Positions 1 to 9,211 are shown, counted from the stretch's first letter. The stretch is 64,000 bases of DNA from Mucilaginibacter sp. (GCF_028288225.1 NZ_JAQBOC010000017.1:186001-250000), one strand, 5' to 3'. The notes: generated by a model not told the origin, from the sequence alone. Translations and numbers: made by a program.

Positions 1-1
1 G

Positions 2-2488
2 TTAAAGATAAATACCAGCACACTTCAGTATAAAGTTGATGCCCGTTATAATAATTTGTATACAAAGCTGCCTCATACCGCTATAACTTCTATTTTTAAA
101 AGCGGTGATAATACCATGTGGTACGGGGCATGGGACAAAAAATTATATAGTTATGAGCCTTTAACGCAGACAGAAAAACCATACAAGCCTACTATAGCTG
201 AACCAGAAGTGCCTAATGACGAGATCGTATCATTTACAGAGGACAGGCGGAAAAACATATGGATGGCATGCCAAAGCACAGGAGTGGCCGTTTATGACCG
301 GATCGCGCATAGCTTTACAAATTACAGGCATGATGGTAAGGACGGATCATTGATTGATAACAACGTAAATACTGTATATACCGACAGGAGTGGCATTGTA
401 TGGATAGGTACAGATAATGGGATAAGTATATATGACCCGGTTTATTCGCCTTTTCAGCAATTCTTTTTGCCTAAAAACAAAAATGGGGACGACATCTCCA
501 TTTATGATTTTTACAGGGATGATCAATACAACCTTTGGATAGCAACCAGCGACGGCATTTATATAAAACGGCACAGTAAAAATAAAAATGGGTTTGAGCA
601 CAGAAAGATCATCTATAACGGGCAATCCCTGGCTGCTACCAAATTTTTTATAGATAAAGATAAAACGTTTTACTTAGGCACCGACTATACTTTGTTTAAA
701 TATAATTCGCAAACCAACCATGTTTCACTTTTGCCCAATACCTCGTCAGACATGGTGATGAAAAAGCTGATCAGTTCAAGGATAGTGTCTGTAGTACGCG
801 ATACTATTGCCAATCATCCGGTGCTGGTGGTTTCGCCTTATGGCCATTATATGACCTATTATGACCTGACTGAGAAAAAATGGGTATCGCGGGTTGACTC
901 GGTAAAAAAGATCGTAAGGAACTTAAATATTAAAGATAACCTGATCAAGAAATTTTATAAAGATAAAAAAGGCGGCCTGTGGCTTGCAACAGAACGCTTT
1001 GGCCTGGGCGACTGGCGGCGGTGCACTACGCCTATAAAATACTTTACCAATGATGTAGGCAATAACTCATCTATCAGCAGCAATGATGTTTATGATATAG
1101 AGGAAGATAAAAAAGGTAATCTATGGATAAGCACCTATGGTGGCGGGCTTAATTATTTCAATCCCACAGCAGGCAAGTTTGTACACATCAAGGAGTCAAG
1201 TAATTTAACCGAGGGCCTGCAAACAGATCTGCGTGGAAATGTTTGGATGGTATGTGACGGTCACATGCATGAGTATAACCCCTTAACAAAAATATACAGT
1301 TGTTATGACCTGCCCAACCTTAAAAAAAACGGCGGGGTTAAAGGGTATGTTTACAAGGATAATTATGATAACCTGTATGCTGGAGGTGTGAATTTCTATA
1401 TCTCATTTAGTCCGGTGGGTATCAGTAAAATAAAAAATGATCCGGATGTTTACTTTACCGATTTTAAGATATTCAATACCTCGTATAGCCAACTACTTGA
1501 AAACAAAACCATCAGCTTAAATCATGCCCAAAACTATTTCTCCCTGGAGTTTTCTGCGCCTGAATATAGCAGCAATCATATTCATTACGATTATATGCTT
1601 GCAGGAGTTGATAAGGATTGGGTTGATGCCGACAGGCGCAACTTTGCAAGCTATTCAAACCTGCCGGGCGGCAAATATGTGTTTAAGGTAAGGGCTTGTA
1701 ACTGGAAAGGCAGTTTTATCAATAAGTACACGTCTATCGTTATTGTCATTAACCCCCCGTTTTGGCTGCAATGGTGGTTTTATACCCTTCTGGTTCTTAT
1801 TATAGCATCGGTTTGTTACTTACTTTACCGGTACAGGATTAACGAGTTCCTTAAACGCCAGTCAATCAGGAACGGGATAGCGCAGGACCTGCATGACCAT
1901 ATCGGCTCCACCTTAAGCAGTATATCTATTTACAGTAAAGTGGCCAAAATTTACCAGCAACAACAAAAAGACGATAAACTGAAAGAAGTATTGCATACTA
2001 TCGGCGAAACAGCCAATGAAACCATTACTGAAATGTCTGACATTGTATGGACCATAAATCCTAAAAATGATCATATGGATAGTATTGTTCAGAAAATACA
2101 ATCATATGCCCAGCCACTTTGTGTAGCCCAAAATATTCACTTTGAATTTAATTGTGATAGCAAAGTTAAAAACCTCACACTTGAAATGGCTGCCAGAAAA
2201 AACTTTTTTCTGATACTTAAAGAGTTGTTGAACAATGCAATAAAACATTCAGGATGTAAAAATTTAACGGTTAATATCAGCCTTAGTAATTACAATCTTG
2301 AATTTCATATACAGGATGATGGAATTGGGTTTGATCCCAGCCTTAAATATGCCGAAGTATCCACCTCGCGGGGAGGGAACGGGTTAGTTAATATCAAATC
2401 AAGGGCCGAAGATTTGAATGCCAAACTTAAAATTGAAAGCGGAATTAATAAAGGAACTCAAGTGGCTCTGGCATTTAGTATCCATTGA
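2..2488 (+). CDS. Two-component sensor histidine kinase with propeller sensor (5' partial)
   Basis: The frame is open to the left edge, so the N-terminus lies outside the window; a TTG at 56 is only an internal codon. About 560 residues carry repeated WxGT/GLW-type two-component-regulator propeller motifs (for example NIWMA, VWIGTDNG, LWISTYGGG), then a Y_Y_Y-type beta domain. One membrane segment (about nt 1775-1835) follows. The cytoplasmic kinase is HisKA_3 type, with the H-box DLHDHIGSTLSS near nt 1888, the N-box ELLNNAIKHSG and the G-boxes DDGIGFDP and GGNGLVNI. It should autophosphorylate on His and pass phosphate to the response regulator 61 bp downstream. The ligand is unknown. In this order, propeller kinases often sense polysaccharide breakdown products, but no carbohydrate locus adjoins it here. 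Confidence 0.93.
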   Translation, partial: LKINTSTLQYKVDARYNNLYTKLPHTAITSIFKSGDNTMWYGAWDKKLYSYEPLTQTEKPYKPTIAEPEVPNDEIVSFTEDRRKNIWMACQSTGVAVYDRIAHSFTNYRHDGKDGSLIDNNVNTVYTDRSGIVWIGTDNGISIYDPVYSPFQQFFLPKNKNGDDISIYDFYRDDQYNLWIATSDGIYIKRHSKNKNGFEHRKIIYNGQSLAATKFFIDKDKTFYLGTDYTLFKYNSQTNHVSLLPNTSSDMVMKKLISSRIVSVVRDTIANHPVLVVSPYGHYMTYYDLTEKKWVSRVDSVKKIVRNLNIKDNLIKKFYKDKKGGLWLATERFGLGDWRRCTTPIKYFTNDVGNNSSISSNDVYDIEEDKKGNLWISTYGGGLNYFNPTAGKFVHIKESSNLTEGLQTDLRGNVWMVCDGHMHEYNPLTKIYSCYDLPNLKKNGGVKGYVYKDNYDNLYAGGVNFYISFSPVGISKIKNDPDVYFTDFKIFNTSYSQLLENKTISLNHAQNYFSLEFSAPEYSSNHIHYDYMLAGVDKDWVDADRRNFASYSNLPGGKYVFKVRACNWKGSFINKYTSIVIVINPPFWLQWWFYTLLVLIIASVCYLLYRYRINEFLKRQSIRNGIAQDLHDHIGSTLSSISIYSKVAKIYQQQQKDDKLKEVLHTIGETANETITEMSDIVWTINPKNDHMDSIVQKIQSYAQPLCVAQNIHFEFNCDSKVKNLTLEMAARKNFFLILKELLNNAIKHSGCKNLTVNISLSNYNLEFHIQDDGIGFDPSLKYAEVSTSRGGNGLVNIKSRAEDLNAKLKIESGINKGTQVALAFSIH

Positions 2489-2549
2489 GACCCTCCCCGT
2501 TATACTATAAATTTATCACGATTTAATCATTTATAAAAAACCAACGAAA

Positions 2550-3197
2550 ATGAGTATCCGAATAGCCATATTTGACGATAATAAAAACATACGCAACAGC
2601 ATTATCCTGTTATTAAACACCGATCCGGTATTTGAAGTAGTTGGTACATTTAGCGATGCCCAGCACTGTGTTGAAAATGTATTGACCTCAAGGCCTGATG
2701 TAATTTTGATGGACATTGAAATGCCCGGAGTTAATGGCATTGAGGCTGTTAGGCTTTTAACCAGGGAGTTTCCGCACATCCAAATCCTGATACAAACCGT
2801 GTTTGAAGACGACGAGCGTGTTTTTGATTCCATATGTGCCGGTGCATCTGGTTATATTTTAAAAAATCAGCTCAACAGCTCGTTAACTGATGCCATTAAA
2901 GAACTGCAAACAGGCGGCTCTCCCATGAGTCCTTCCATTGCCCGCAGGGTACTAAACTTACTGCAACAGGGTTATCAGAACAAGCGCCAGCCGGCAACAG
3001 AAGAGTATAACCTTACTGCCCGCGAAAAAGAAGTATTGACTGCTATTGTAAATGGCCTGAGCTATAAAATGATAGGTTACGAGTTAAATATTAGTTATGA
3101 AACTGTACGGAGCCATATCAAAAAGATTTACGAAAAACTGCATGTAGCTTCTCTTACGGAGGTTGTTGCAAAAGCTATTAATCAAAATATAGTTTAA
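2550..3197 (+). CDS. Response regulator, NarL/FixJ family (REC-LuxR HTH)
   Basis: The 215-residue protein has a receiver domain at about residues 3-120, with the acidic pair DD at 9-10, phospho-acceptor Asp near 55 (LMDIEMPG) and the conserved Lys in ILKN. A LuxR-type helix-turn-helix lies at about 150-200 (LTAREKEVLTAIVNGLSYKM...TVRSHIKKIYEKL). It is co-oriented with the HisKA_3 kinase 61 bp upstream, the usual partner for this class, so the two probably form an operon and a cognate pair. It should bind DNA as a dimer once phosphorylated. Its targets cannot be read from the window. The length is normal for the family. Confidence 0.93.
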   Translation: MSIRIAIFDDNKNIRNSIILLLNTDPVFEVVGTFSDAQHCVENVLTSRPDVILMDIEMPGVNGIEAVRLLTREFPHIQILIQTVFEDDERVFDSICAGASGYILKNQLNSSLTDAIKELQTGGSPMSPSIARRVLNLLQQGYQNKRQPATEEYNLTAREKEVLTAIVNGLSYKMIGYELNISYETVRSHIKKIYEKLHVASLTEVVAKAINQNIV

Positions 3198-3538
3198 ACA
3201 TTATAATGCGTTCTTAATTAATAAAATGAATAAGCAAAGAATTATTGCATTGCCTTTATTGTTTGCATATGTTAATAGGAAGAGCATTTGGACTATGACA
3301 GGCTTTACAGGCTAATTTAATCTCCCGGATTAATAAAGGTAATTCTGCCGGAAACTGACTTCATTATTAGTAGCAACTTACACTATTCCTCTTTTATCAA
3401 TATAAACATGATTAACCTGATCGTTAACGAAGGCACCCATAGACAGCTTATAGCAGACATTGACGGAGGAGTGATATATTTAATATGCTCTCCTTATATC
3501 ATTGGCGACATTATGCCCCTACCCTTTTGATATTATTA
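3198..3538. other. Gene-free stretch after the response regulator
   Basis: AT-rich DNA of about 340 bp with no convincing coding frame. It marks the change from the chromosomal two-component pair to the decayed T6SS/integrase island on the minus strand. I looked here for a copy of the tRNA-Ser 3' end that would serve as the distal att site and saw none. Confidence 0.5.
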
Positions 3539-4060
3539 TTACCTCCTGAATACCCCTAAGCTTAATTTTTTTTCGGCGGAATGATTGACCCTTAAACAAG
3601 ACCCTAACTGTGTTTTGATGCTTTCTAACTGAAACCTGGTATTGAACAACGAATCTTGTATACCAGCCATTTGTGTAACATCGTCGGTCATTTTTTTATA
3701 CAGAAGAAAACTGCTTGTGCCTGTTTGCTCCTGCTTAATAAGATCTTTGATCTTAAAGTTGGCGTTCTGAATATCTTCAAGCATGGATGCCTGGTTATCC
3801 ATTTCTTCGGAATTGATGGTTGTAAATTTAGAAAGCTCATTAAATGCTGACAGGATAAGGTCAAACTGGGTATTCACGTCCTTTCTTTTGGAAAGCAGTT
3901 GTTCGGCCTGGTTTGCCTCATTCCGGAGAAGGTTATATTCATAGCTCTGCGCAGCAAAAAACAGATACAGGCAAAATATAGAAAATGCGGCAAGCGCGGT
4001 AAAATTAATTGCGAACAGCACGTACGATCTGTTTAATTCTTTAGCATTTATAGGTTTCAT
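3539..4060 (-). CDS. TssO-like type VI secretion membrane protein (candidate)
   Basis: The protein has 173 residues: a short cytoplasmic N-terminus (MKPINAKELNRSY), one membrane helix at about residues 14-35, and a long coiled-coil region rich in Gln, Asn and Lys. This size and layout (single N-terminal anchor plus periplasmic coiled coil, start MKP.N..E) resembles TssO of the Bacteroidota-specific type VI system (T6SS-iii), but it is a resemblance seen by eye. No sheath, VgrG, Hcp or ClpV gene is in the window, so if the call is right this is an orphan. A second protein of the same architecture lies at 4481-4975, and a Hint-domain fragment lies between them. Confidence 0.5.
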   Translation of the reverse strand: MKPINAKELNRSYVLFAINFTALAAFSIFCLYLFFAAQSYEYNLLRNEANQAEQLLSKRKDVNTQFDLILSAFNELSKFTTINSEEMDNQASMLEDIQNANFKIKDLIKQEQTGTSSFLLYKKMTDDVTQMAGIQDSLFNTRFQLESIKTQLGSCLRVNHSAEKKLSLGVFRR

Positions 4061-4078
4061 GATGTTTATGTTAGAAGG

Positions 4079-4357
4079 TTATAAAAAAATAGCTGGTTCG
4101 TTATAGGATGCATTGTGTACCAGCACACCCTCTTCGGTAACAAAGTAATTCTCGTTATCCCAAACAGAAAAATTATACACTACAGCGCTCCTGGTTATTG
4201 AGCCTGTATTTTTTATGGCTACCGGTTCGCCCACAATGTTTTCCAACTCATCGCCGGGATAAAGCTCTTGTATCTCGCGCCATTCACCTTTGGTCAGGAA
4301 ACGGTGATCAGGCGTAACTTCAAATATTGTCCCATTTTGCAATTCAACAACCATCAT
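4079..4357 (-). pseudogene. Hint-domain fragment, C-terminal part (toxin/effector remnant)
   Basis: The 92-residue reading frame matches the last two thirds of a Hint (Hedgehog/intein) fold: a TPDHRFLTKGEW block, then the C-terminal block NYFVTEEGVLVHNA with the terminal His-Asn typical of Hint domains in polymorphic toxins and PAAR/VgrG-linked effectors. The N-terminal block with the nucleophilic Cys is absent; upstream codons to the preceding stop do not resemble it. The fragment cannot be an active autoprocessing domain. Its position between two TssO-like genes suggests a former T6SS-delivered effector whose toxin tip has been lost (inference). Confidence 0.6.
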
Positions 4358-4480
4358 GGTAAGGGTTCCAGGATTGCAATAAAAATGTATAGAAAGAAGT
4401 ATCCCATGGAATTACTGCTTACTGCTTTTTCATTGTTGTTTATTGTGTCAGACATATAGGTGTTTTTATTTTTTTTTTAA

Positions 4481-4975
4481 TTAGCGGCCAGCCTGGTAGC
4501 CGATGGTTTCTTTCAGTTGACGGATAGAAAGCTTACAGTCATCTAATGATTTCTTTAAATTTTCAATGTCATTGTTATTGCCCTTAAGCTCACGCCTGTT
4601 AAAAAAGAGTGCGTTATAGAGCAGGGAAAGTTGCAGAAAGGTCTTATACCGTGGATCAAACGCGTTTCTGTCGTAATTGGATTTGATGGAACCTAAGGAA
4701 TATTTGATATCGTTTTCCAGAAAAGCGGCCTTAACAGCCGGGTTAAAGCGTATGATCTGTTTATAAGCGGTATCAACAGTAGCGCGCTGCACCCTAACGG
4801 TATTTTCAAATTCTGCATCCTGTGCCAGCTTAGCTGTCAGGTCTTGTTTTGAAATAATCTTGTCATCCCCAAAATCATGAAACAGGCCAAAACCTATCAG
4901 ACTTACGGTAAACAGAAATACAGTTATTAATAATAAAAATTGATCTCTTCGTTCTTTTATACTCAGTTTTATCAT
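4481..4975 (-). CDS. Second TssO-like single-pass membrane protein (candidate)
   Basis: This 164-residue protein begins MIKLSIKERRDQF, has one membrane helix at about residues 13-32, and is helical and charged to the end (paired coiled-coil stretches around residues 45-75 and 130-160). The short basic N-terminus, single anchor and extracytoplasmic coiled coil are the same as in the protein at 3539-4060, yet the two are not close in sequence. T6SS-iii loci encode TssO-type proteins, so I read this as part of a relic T6SS cluster. A general periplasmic coiled-coil protein is the alternative. Confidence 0.45.
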   Translation of the reverse strand: MIKLSIKERRDQFLLLITVFLFTVSLIGFGLFHDFGDDKIISKQDLTAKLAQDAEFENTVRVQRATVDTAYKQIIRFNPAVKAAFLENDIKYSLGSIKSNYDRNAFDPRYKTFLQLSLLYNALFFNRRELKGNNNDIENLKKSLDDCKLSIRQLKETIGYQAGR

Positions 4976-5047
4976 CGCAAAAGGATATACATTTTCGTGA
5001 TTAATTAATGGTTCAAACCTCAGGATAAAATCACGGAGGCCATATCC

Positions 5048-5966
5048 CTAATACCGGGGATGTGATCGCCGCTTTTGGTAGTGCCTGACATAAAAGGGGG
5101 AAAGACCAGTAAGAAATGTCTTTAGCTGCGCTATTGTGTCTTTCTTGAACGGGGTTCGGTCATGATTTTCAAACGACGCTGCAAGTAGCGGTAGTTGCTC
5201 CAATTCTGCCGTTAAATCGGCGCGTACGCATTCATTTCGTTGAGCGGATGAGTTTTTGATATCCATCTGGCCATAGAGCGCAAAAACATCCCGGAACACA
5301 ATTTCGTTCAGATGGTATGCTATGCCGGCATTTCTGGATCGTAAAAAATTGAATGCCTCTTTTTTGAATTTCCACACCACGCTGGCGTCAAGCCGGGTAT
5401 AGGTATCCTGGATAAATGCCTGAATTTCATTTTGCAGCTCATACAACTTACGGTCTATGGTATCCGATATAGGGCATCACCATATCCAATTTACCCACAT
5501 TGAAACCATTCAGTTGATGAAGCTTAAATGAAACAACTTCAAGCACGCCAAGAATAACATCGTTTTTTACAATCGGCGTCATGATAAAACTTTTAACTTG
5601 TTGCGAAGCCAGCTTGACAGAGATGACACTTTCCGGGTAATCCTTCATAAATTTCCCGATATCAGGCACAATCAGATGTTGCCGGGTATTAATCAATGTC
5701 TTATATAAATGGGTGCAAAGCATGCCGATGTGATGACTTTGCTGTATCCCATTTAATAGAAAATTTTGAATTTGCTGTTCAAACGGCGATATGCTGAGTA
5801 TTCCTTCCTCTTGCTCAAAAAGTGAAAAGCCGACATTCTGATCAGGAATATTAAATACAGAACTGAATATCCTGTTCAGGTTTTGTTGAAGATCCGGAAA
5901 ACTCCGCTGGCCGAGAAAGTTGTTTTTTAATGTGGCAATAGCAGCTTCTTCCGTTACGTCAATCAT
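5048..5966 (-). pseudogene. GAF-domain protein fragment, frameshifted
   Basis: Two abutting minus-strand frames are one gene. The upstream frame (5966-5448) carries a GAF-like domain (IGMLCTHLYKTLIN...VKSFIMTPIVKNDVILGVLEVVS) and ends at ...MVMPYIGYHRP. A one-base shift at about 5462 lets translation continue as DTIDRKLYELQNEIQAFIQ and on through VFALYGQMDIKNSSAQRNE to 5048. The joined text resembles the middle of large Bacteroidota GAF-domain proteins, where GAF is followed by a helical linker and a GQ-DI-SS-RN block. Both ends are missing compared with that family, so it is a decayed remnant. Either a true frameshift or a sequencing error at 5462 would explain the break, but the truncation favours decay. 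Confidence 0.7.
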
Positions 5967-6121
5967 GGGTCATCAGGGCAAAACCTTTTAGTATCCAGCT
6001 TGCAGGCGGGAATTTGGCTGTCCAGGCGGCCGGTTGATCATAGTTTTTAACGGCATCTGCCTCTTTAGCGTTGAATTATGATTCAAACTTTTAACTGTCC
6101 TGAACCAGTTATGTAATTTTT

Positions 6122-6614
6122 TTACAAATTCAAGATAAGGGATAGAATACTTATATCGTCCGTTTTGTATTCAGTTTTAAGAAAGTTGGAAACATGGCGG
6201 TATGAGGTATTAAAATTAGTTAAGGACCTTTGGCGACACTTTTCCCGATCATTTTTTTTAAGTCCTCGTTGTGAGTTTTGAAAAGTGAAAGCAACATCTA
6301 TTTCCTTTGACCGTCGCCGCATAGAATATCCAATATTGCAATTGATGTCACTACCCTACCCCTTTCAATCAGCTGCATCATAGACTTTATTTTCCAATAT
6401 ATCCAGGTATTCATTAAACGACCTTGATTCTGCCTTGTTGCCGGTAGCCCCTGTTGACTTTGGCATTCCATTTCTCCGGCTCCCATGATCTTTTTGTCGA
6501 AATTTCTTTAGGATACCATCGACTGTAATTCGCAGATAAATCGGCAAGGAATCATCCGTGTAATCCTTTGGCTTTCTTAAAATAAAATAATAAGCCCAAA
6601 CTTTTTTCTAACAT
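6122..6614 (-). pseudogene. Tyrosine recombinase (integrase) remnant beside tRNA-Ser
   Basis: Reading leftwards from an ATG at 6614, the frames join as MLEKS..LLFYFKK, then KPKDYTDDSLPIYLRITVDG, then FNEYLDILENKVYDAAD, then THNEDLKKMIGKSVAKG and TNFNTSYRHVSNFLKTEY. These are the Arm-DNA-binding and core-binding (SAM-like) domains of a Bacteroidota phage-type integrase, in the right order but scattered over at least three frames. The catalytic C-terminal domain with the R-H-R-Y residues is gone. The remnant lies 250 bp from the 3' end of tRNA-Ser, a classical integration target, and explains how the T6SS relic arrived. Confidence 0.75.
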
Positions 6615-6714
6615 AACGATAGTTTTTTAAGTGAATAAATATCGAAATGCAGTAGTAAAAAGTCAAGATGTTCGCTCGTCGAACATGTTGTAAACCAAAT
6701 AGTTCCACCATTTT

Positions 6715-6751
6715 GGGTGAGTAAATTTTTTCTAAAAAAATTTACTCACCC
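6715..6751. repeat. Inverted repeat upstream of the integrase remnant
   Basis: Arms of 17 bases (GGGTGAGTAAATTTTTT and its complement) face each other across a short centre. A smaller hairpin GTTCG-N5-CGAAC is at 6670-6684. The repeat lies between the integrase start and the tRNA, where arm-type recombinase sites or an integrase operator are expected. It could also act as a terminator. Confidence 0.6.
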
Positions 6752-6808
6752 AATCACTCACCCATTTATTGAGTTTTTTTGCATTTTTTTGAAGAACCCA
6801 TAAATGAG

Positions 6809-6840
6809 AAAAGCCTGTAATCATAGATTTACAGGCTTTT
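6809..6840 (-). terminator. Terminator-like hairpin after tRNA-Ser
   Basis: The stem AAAAGCCTGTAA / TTTACAGGCTTTT encloses a short loop and is flanked by A and T runs on both sides, so it can work in either direction. It lies about 25 bases beyond the 3' end of tRNA-Ser on the minus strand. Confidence 0.7.
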
Positions 6841-6864
6841 GAGTATTTTTGATGTTGTCATCAG

Positions 6865-6951
6865 CGGTGAGGGAGGGATTCGAACCCTCGGTACAGTTTC
6901 CCGTACGTCAGTTTAGCAAACTGATCCTTTCGGCCTCTCAGGCACCTCACC
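6865..6951 (-). tRNA. tRNA-Ser, anticodon GCT
   Basis: The minus strand folds as a class II tRNA of 87 bases. The acceptor is GGTGAGG with CCTCACC and discriminator G. The anticodon arm CAGTTTGCTAAACTG gives anticodon GCT. A long variable arm lies around GTACGGGAAACTGTAC, and the T arm is GAGGGTTCGAATCCCTC. No CCA is encoded. Its 3' end faces the integrase remnant, so it is the likely attachment site of the decayed island. Confidence 0.95.
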
Positions 6952-7003
6952 ATATTTGATTCTTTCGAACCTTATTCCAATAATTCCCTTTTTTTCGGGA
7001 TTG

Positions 7004-7033
7004 CAAATATAGCAATTAGGCTTATCCCTCAAA
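7004..7033 (-). promoter_or_regulatory. Bacteroidota promoter for tRNA-Ser
   Basis: On the minus strand TTTG (7033-7030) is followed after 18 bases by TATATTTG (7011-7004), which fits the -33/-7 consensus TTTG...TAnnTTTG. Transcription would start about 45 bases before the tRNA. Confidence 0.75.
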
Positions 7034-7049
7034 AAAAAAGTTCGTTTTC

Positions 7050-9116
7050 TTAATAATCAACCCGTACGTGATAAATGCTCATCAGCATTTTTTTAAATAT
7101 TGTTTTTATTGTTTCAATATCCTTCAAGGTTATATCACTGTCTTTCAATTGGTTTTGATCAAGTTTATATTTTACGATCCTGTCAACAAGGTTGCTTATT
7201 GATTGCTCATCCGGCTCTTTTAATGCCCGCGAAGCAGCCTCCACTGAGTCGGCAAGCATCAAAACACCTCCTTCTTTTGAGAAAGGAATAGGTCCCGGGT
7301 ACCTAAAAGTGTTCTCATCTATGAATTTTTCAGGAAAATTTTTCAAAAATGACTGGTAAAAATAATCCACCCTGGTATCGCCATGGTGTGTGCGGATAAA
7401 GTTGATCACAATTTCGGGCAGGTTTGCTTTTCGGGCCATTTCAATCCCCTTGCTTACGTGCCTTATAATTATCTGTGCGCTTTCCTGGTAAGGAAGTTTA
7501 TCATGCGGGTTAAATCCGGATGTCTGGTTCTCAATAAAAAACAATGGGTTCTCCATTTTGCCAATATCATGGTACAATGCTCCTGCCCTAACCAGCAAAG
7601 CATTGCCTCCGATACTGTAGATAGCATTTTCGGCAAGATTAGCTACCTGTAATGAATGCTGAAAGGTACCGGGTGCAGTAAAAGCCATTTCGCGGAGCAG
7701 GGGCGCATTAGTATTGGTAAGCTCTATCAGGGTAATATCAGATGTTATTGCAAAGATCTTTTCAAAGATGTAAATGAGCGGGTAAGCCAGCAACGTTAAT
7801 AAAACACTTACCACAAAAGGTAAAAAATCCATCCAGTCAATACTCCTGATGCTGCCTTCGCGAATAAACGAGATCCCAAGGAAAGAAACAAAATAAGTAA
7901 ACGTAATGATGAGTGCCGAAATAAGGAACTGTTCGCGGCGGATCAGGTTTTTGATGCTATAAATAGAAACCATCCCGGCAGTAATTTCAAAATAGGCAAA
8001 TTCAAAGCTGTTCGGCACAAAAAATCCGGCTATCAGCACAACCAATAAATGGATGTTCAAAGCAAGTCGGGTATCAAATAGGATTCGGATGATTATTGGA
8101 ACAATGCAATAAGGTATATAATATAAATTGGGCAGTTGCAGTTTTATAGCTATCGACAAAGTGAACAGCATTGCCGTAATTACAAGCAGTATTAAGCTTA
8201 CAAGGCGGTTGTCAGCGTAAATATCCTTGCGAAAAAGATATAAAAATACTATAAGCAGGGTAATAGCAATGCCAACCAATAAAACCTGGCCAAGCAAAAC
8301 CAACCTTCTGTCGCCGTTTATCCTGGCATTATCTTCGAATGCTTTTTTGTATGATTGCAGTTTTTGATAGGCCTCATCGCTCACAACTGAACCTTTGGCT
8401 ATAATTACCTCACCTTTTTGAACCATCCCCCTTGTAGTTGACAGATTTTCGACCACTTCTTTTTCAAGCCTTGACGTTAGCTTGTTATCGTAAGTCAAAT
8501 TTGGCTGCAGCCTGTTACTGACCAAATCAAGCAAAAAAGCTTTATCCAGATCCTTATGGGCGCTTAAAAACTGATCGCAATAGTTTAAAGCTTTTTGCTT
8601 GGTAAAAATATCAGCTGTGTTTTTATCAGTTGCCAAATTATAGGTTAAAATAGTTACCTGGTAATTTTCTGCATTCTGCTGATATTTAGGGTTCAGCGTT
8701 AAAACACCTTTATCATAAATTGATTTTAATAAATTATAACCCGTAGATGCATATTTTGCCTTTTTATTATCAGGGATACCGGCGCCGTGCCATTTTATTT
8801 CAAAGTCATTCTTAAATCCTTCAAGCTGATGTTCAGGCATGTCTGGATCTGCCTGGTATATTGGAGTTATGCTTGCCAGCGCAATCTTTTGATCGCTTTC
8901 AATTTCCTGTTGTGTTTTTAATATGGCAAAATTGTAAGGGGATATAAGGTCCTTCTGGTTCCAGATGCGCCCTTTTTCAATATCGTAACTAAATTTTGCC
9001 TGTTTGGGAAGAGTAAAAACAATTACGCAAATGCTCGCCAGCATCATTAAAAACTTAACATTACGGGAGTATTTGCGAAATAATGCCTTTTGGCGCGATG
9101 AAGATAATTTAGCCAT
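7050..9116 (-). CDS. 7TM-HD family phosphodiesterase (PgpH-like)
   Basis: The 688-residue membrane protein has an N-terminal helix, an extracytoplasmic region of about 230 residues, seven or so membrane helices (about 270-480), and a cytoplasmic HD domain with LYHDIGKMENPLFF and the later metal ligands HHGDTRVDYFY. This is the full 7TMR-HDED plus HDIG plan of PgpH, which hydrolyses the second messenger c-di-AMP in Firmicutes. That the Bacteroidota homologue does the same is inferred from family. A TAATTTTG -7 box at 9140-9133 lies 16 bases before the start codon. It is transcribed divergently from the SPFH operon. Confidence 0.88.
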   Translation of the reverse strand: MAKLSSSRQKALFRKYSRNVKFLMMLASICVIVFTLPKQAKFSYDIEKGRIWNQKDLISPYNFAILKTQQEIESDQKIALASITPIYQADPDMPEHQLEGFKNDFEIKWHGAGIPDNKKAKYASTGYNLLKSIYDKGVLTLNPKYQQNAENYQVTILTYNLATDKNTADIFTKQKALNYCDQFLSAHKDLDKAFLLDLVSNRLQPNLTYDNKLTSRLEKEVVENLSTTRGMVQKGEVIIAKGSVVSDEAYQKLQSYKKAFEDNARINGDRRLVLLGQVLLVGIAITLLIVFLYLFRKDIYADNRLVSLILLVITAMLFTLSIAIKLQLPNLYYIPYCIVPIIIRILFDTRLALNIHLLVVLIAGFFVPNSFEFAYFEITAGMVSIYSIKNLIRREQFLISALIITFTYFVSFLGISFIREGSIRSIDWMDFLPFVVSVLLTLLAYPLIYIFEKIFAITSDITLIELTNTNAPLLREMAFTAPGTFQHSLQVANLAENAIYSIGGNALLVRAGALYHDIGKMENPLFFIENQTSGFNPHDKLPYQESAQIIIRHVSKGIEMARKANLPEIVINFIRTHHGDTRVDYFYQSFLKNFPEKFIDENTFRYPGPIPFSKEGGVLMLADSVEAASRALKEPDEQSISNLVDRIVKYKLDQNQLKDSDITLKDIETIKTIFKKMLMSIYHVRVDY

Positions 9117-9132
9117 TTATATGTTTGTGTAC

Positions 9133-9140
9133 CAAAATTA
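9133..9140 (-). promoter_or_regulatory. -7 box (TAATTTTG) before the HD phosphodiesterase
   Basis: Matches TAnnTTTG on the minus strand, 16 bases upstream of the ATG at 9116. I see no clear -33 TTTG at the expected distance, so this is a moderate call. Confidence 0.5.
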
Positions 9141-9188
9141 ATATAAGTTTCCATTATATGCAGTTTTTCTTGCTTTTGTGAAATAAAT

Positions 9189-9211
9189 AATGATATCTTT
9201 ATGATATCATT
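9189..9211. promoter_or_regulatory. Operator-like inverted repeat before the SPFH operon
   Basis: Nine-base arms AATGATATC and GATATCATT are separated by TTTAT, 18 bases before the SPFH start codon. A -7-like TATCTTTA (9194-9201) sits inside the repeat, so a bound protein would block polymerase. The operon's third gene encodes an Arc/MetJ-type DNA-binding protein, the obvious candidate ligand (inference). Confidence 0.55.
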
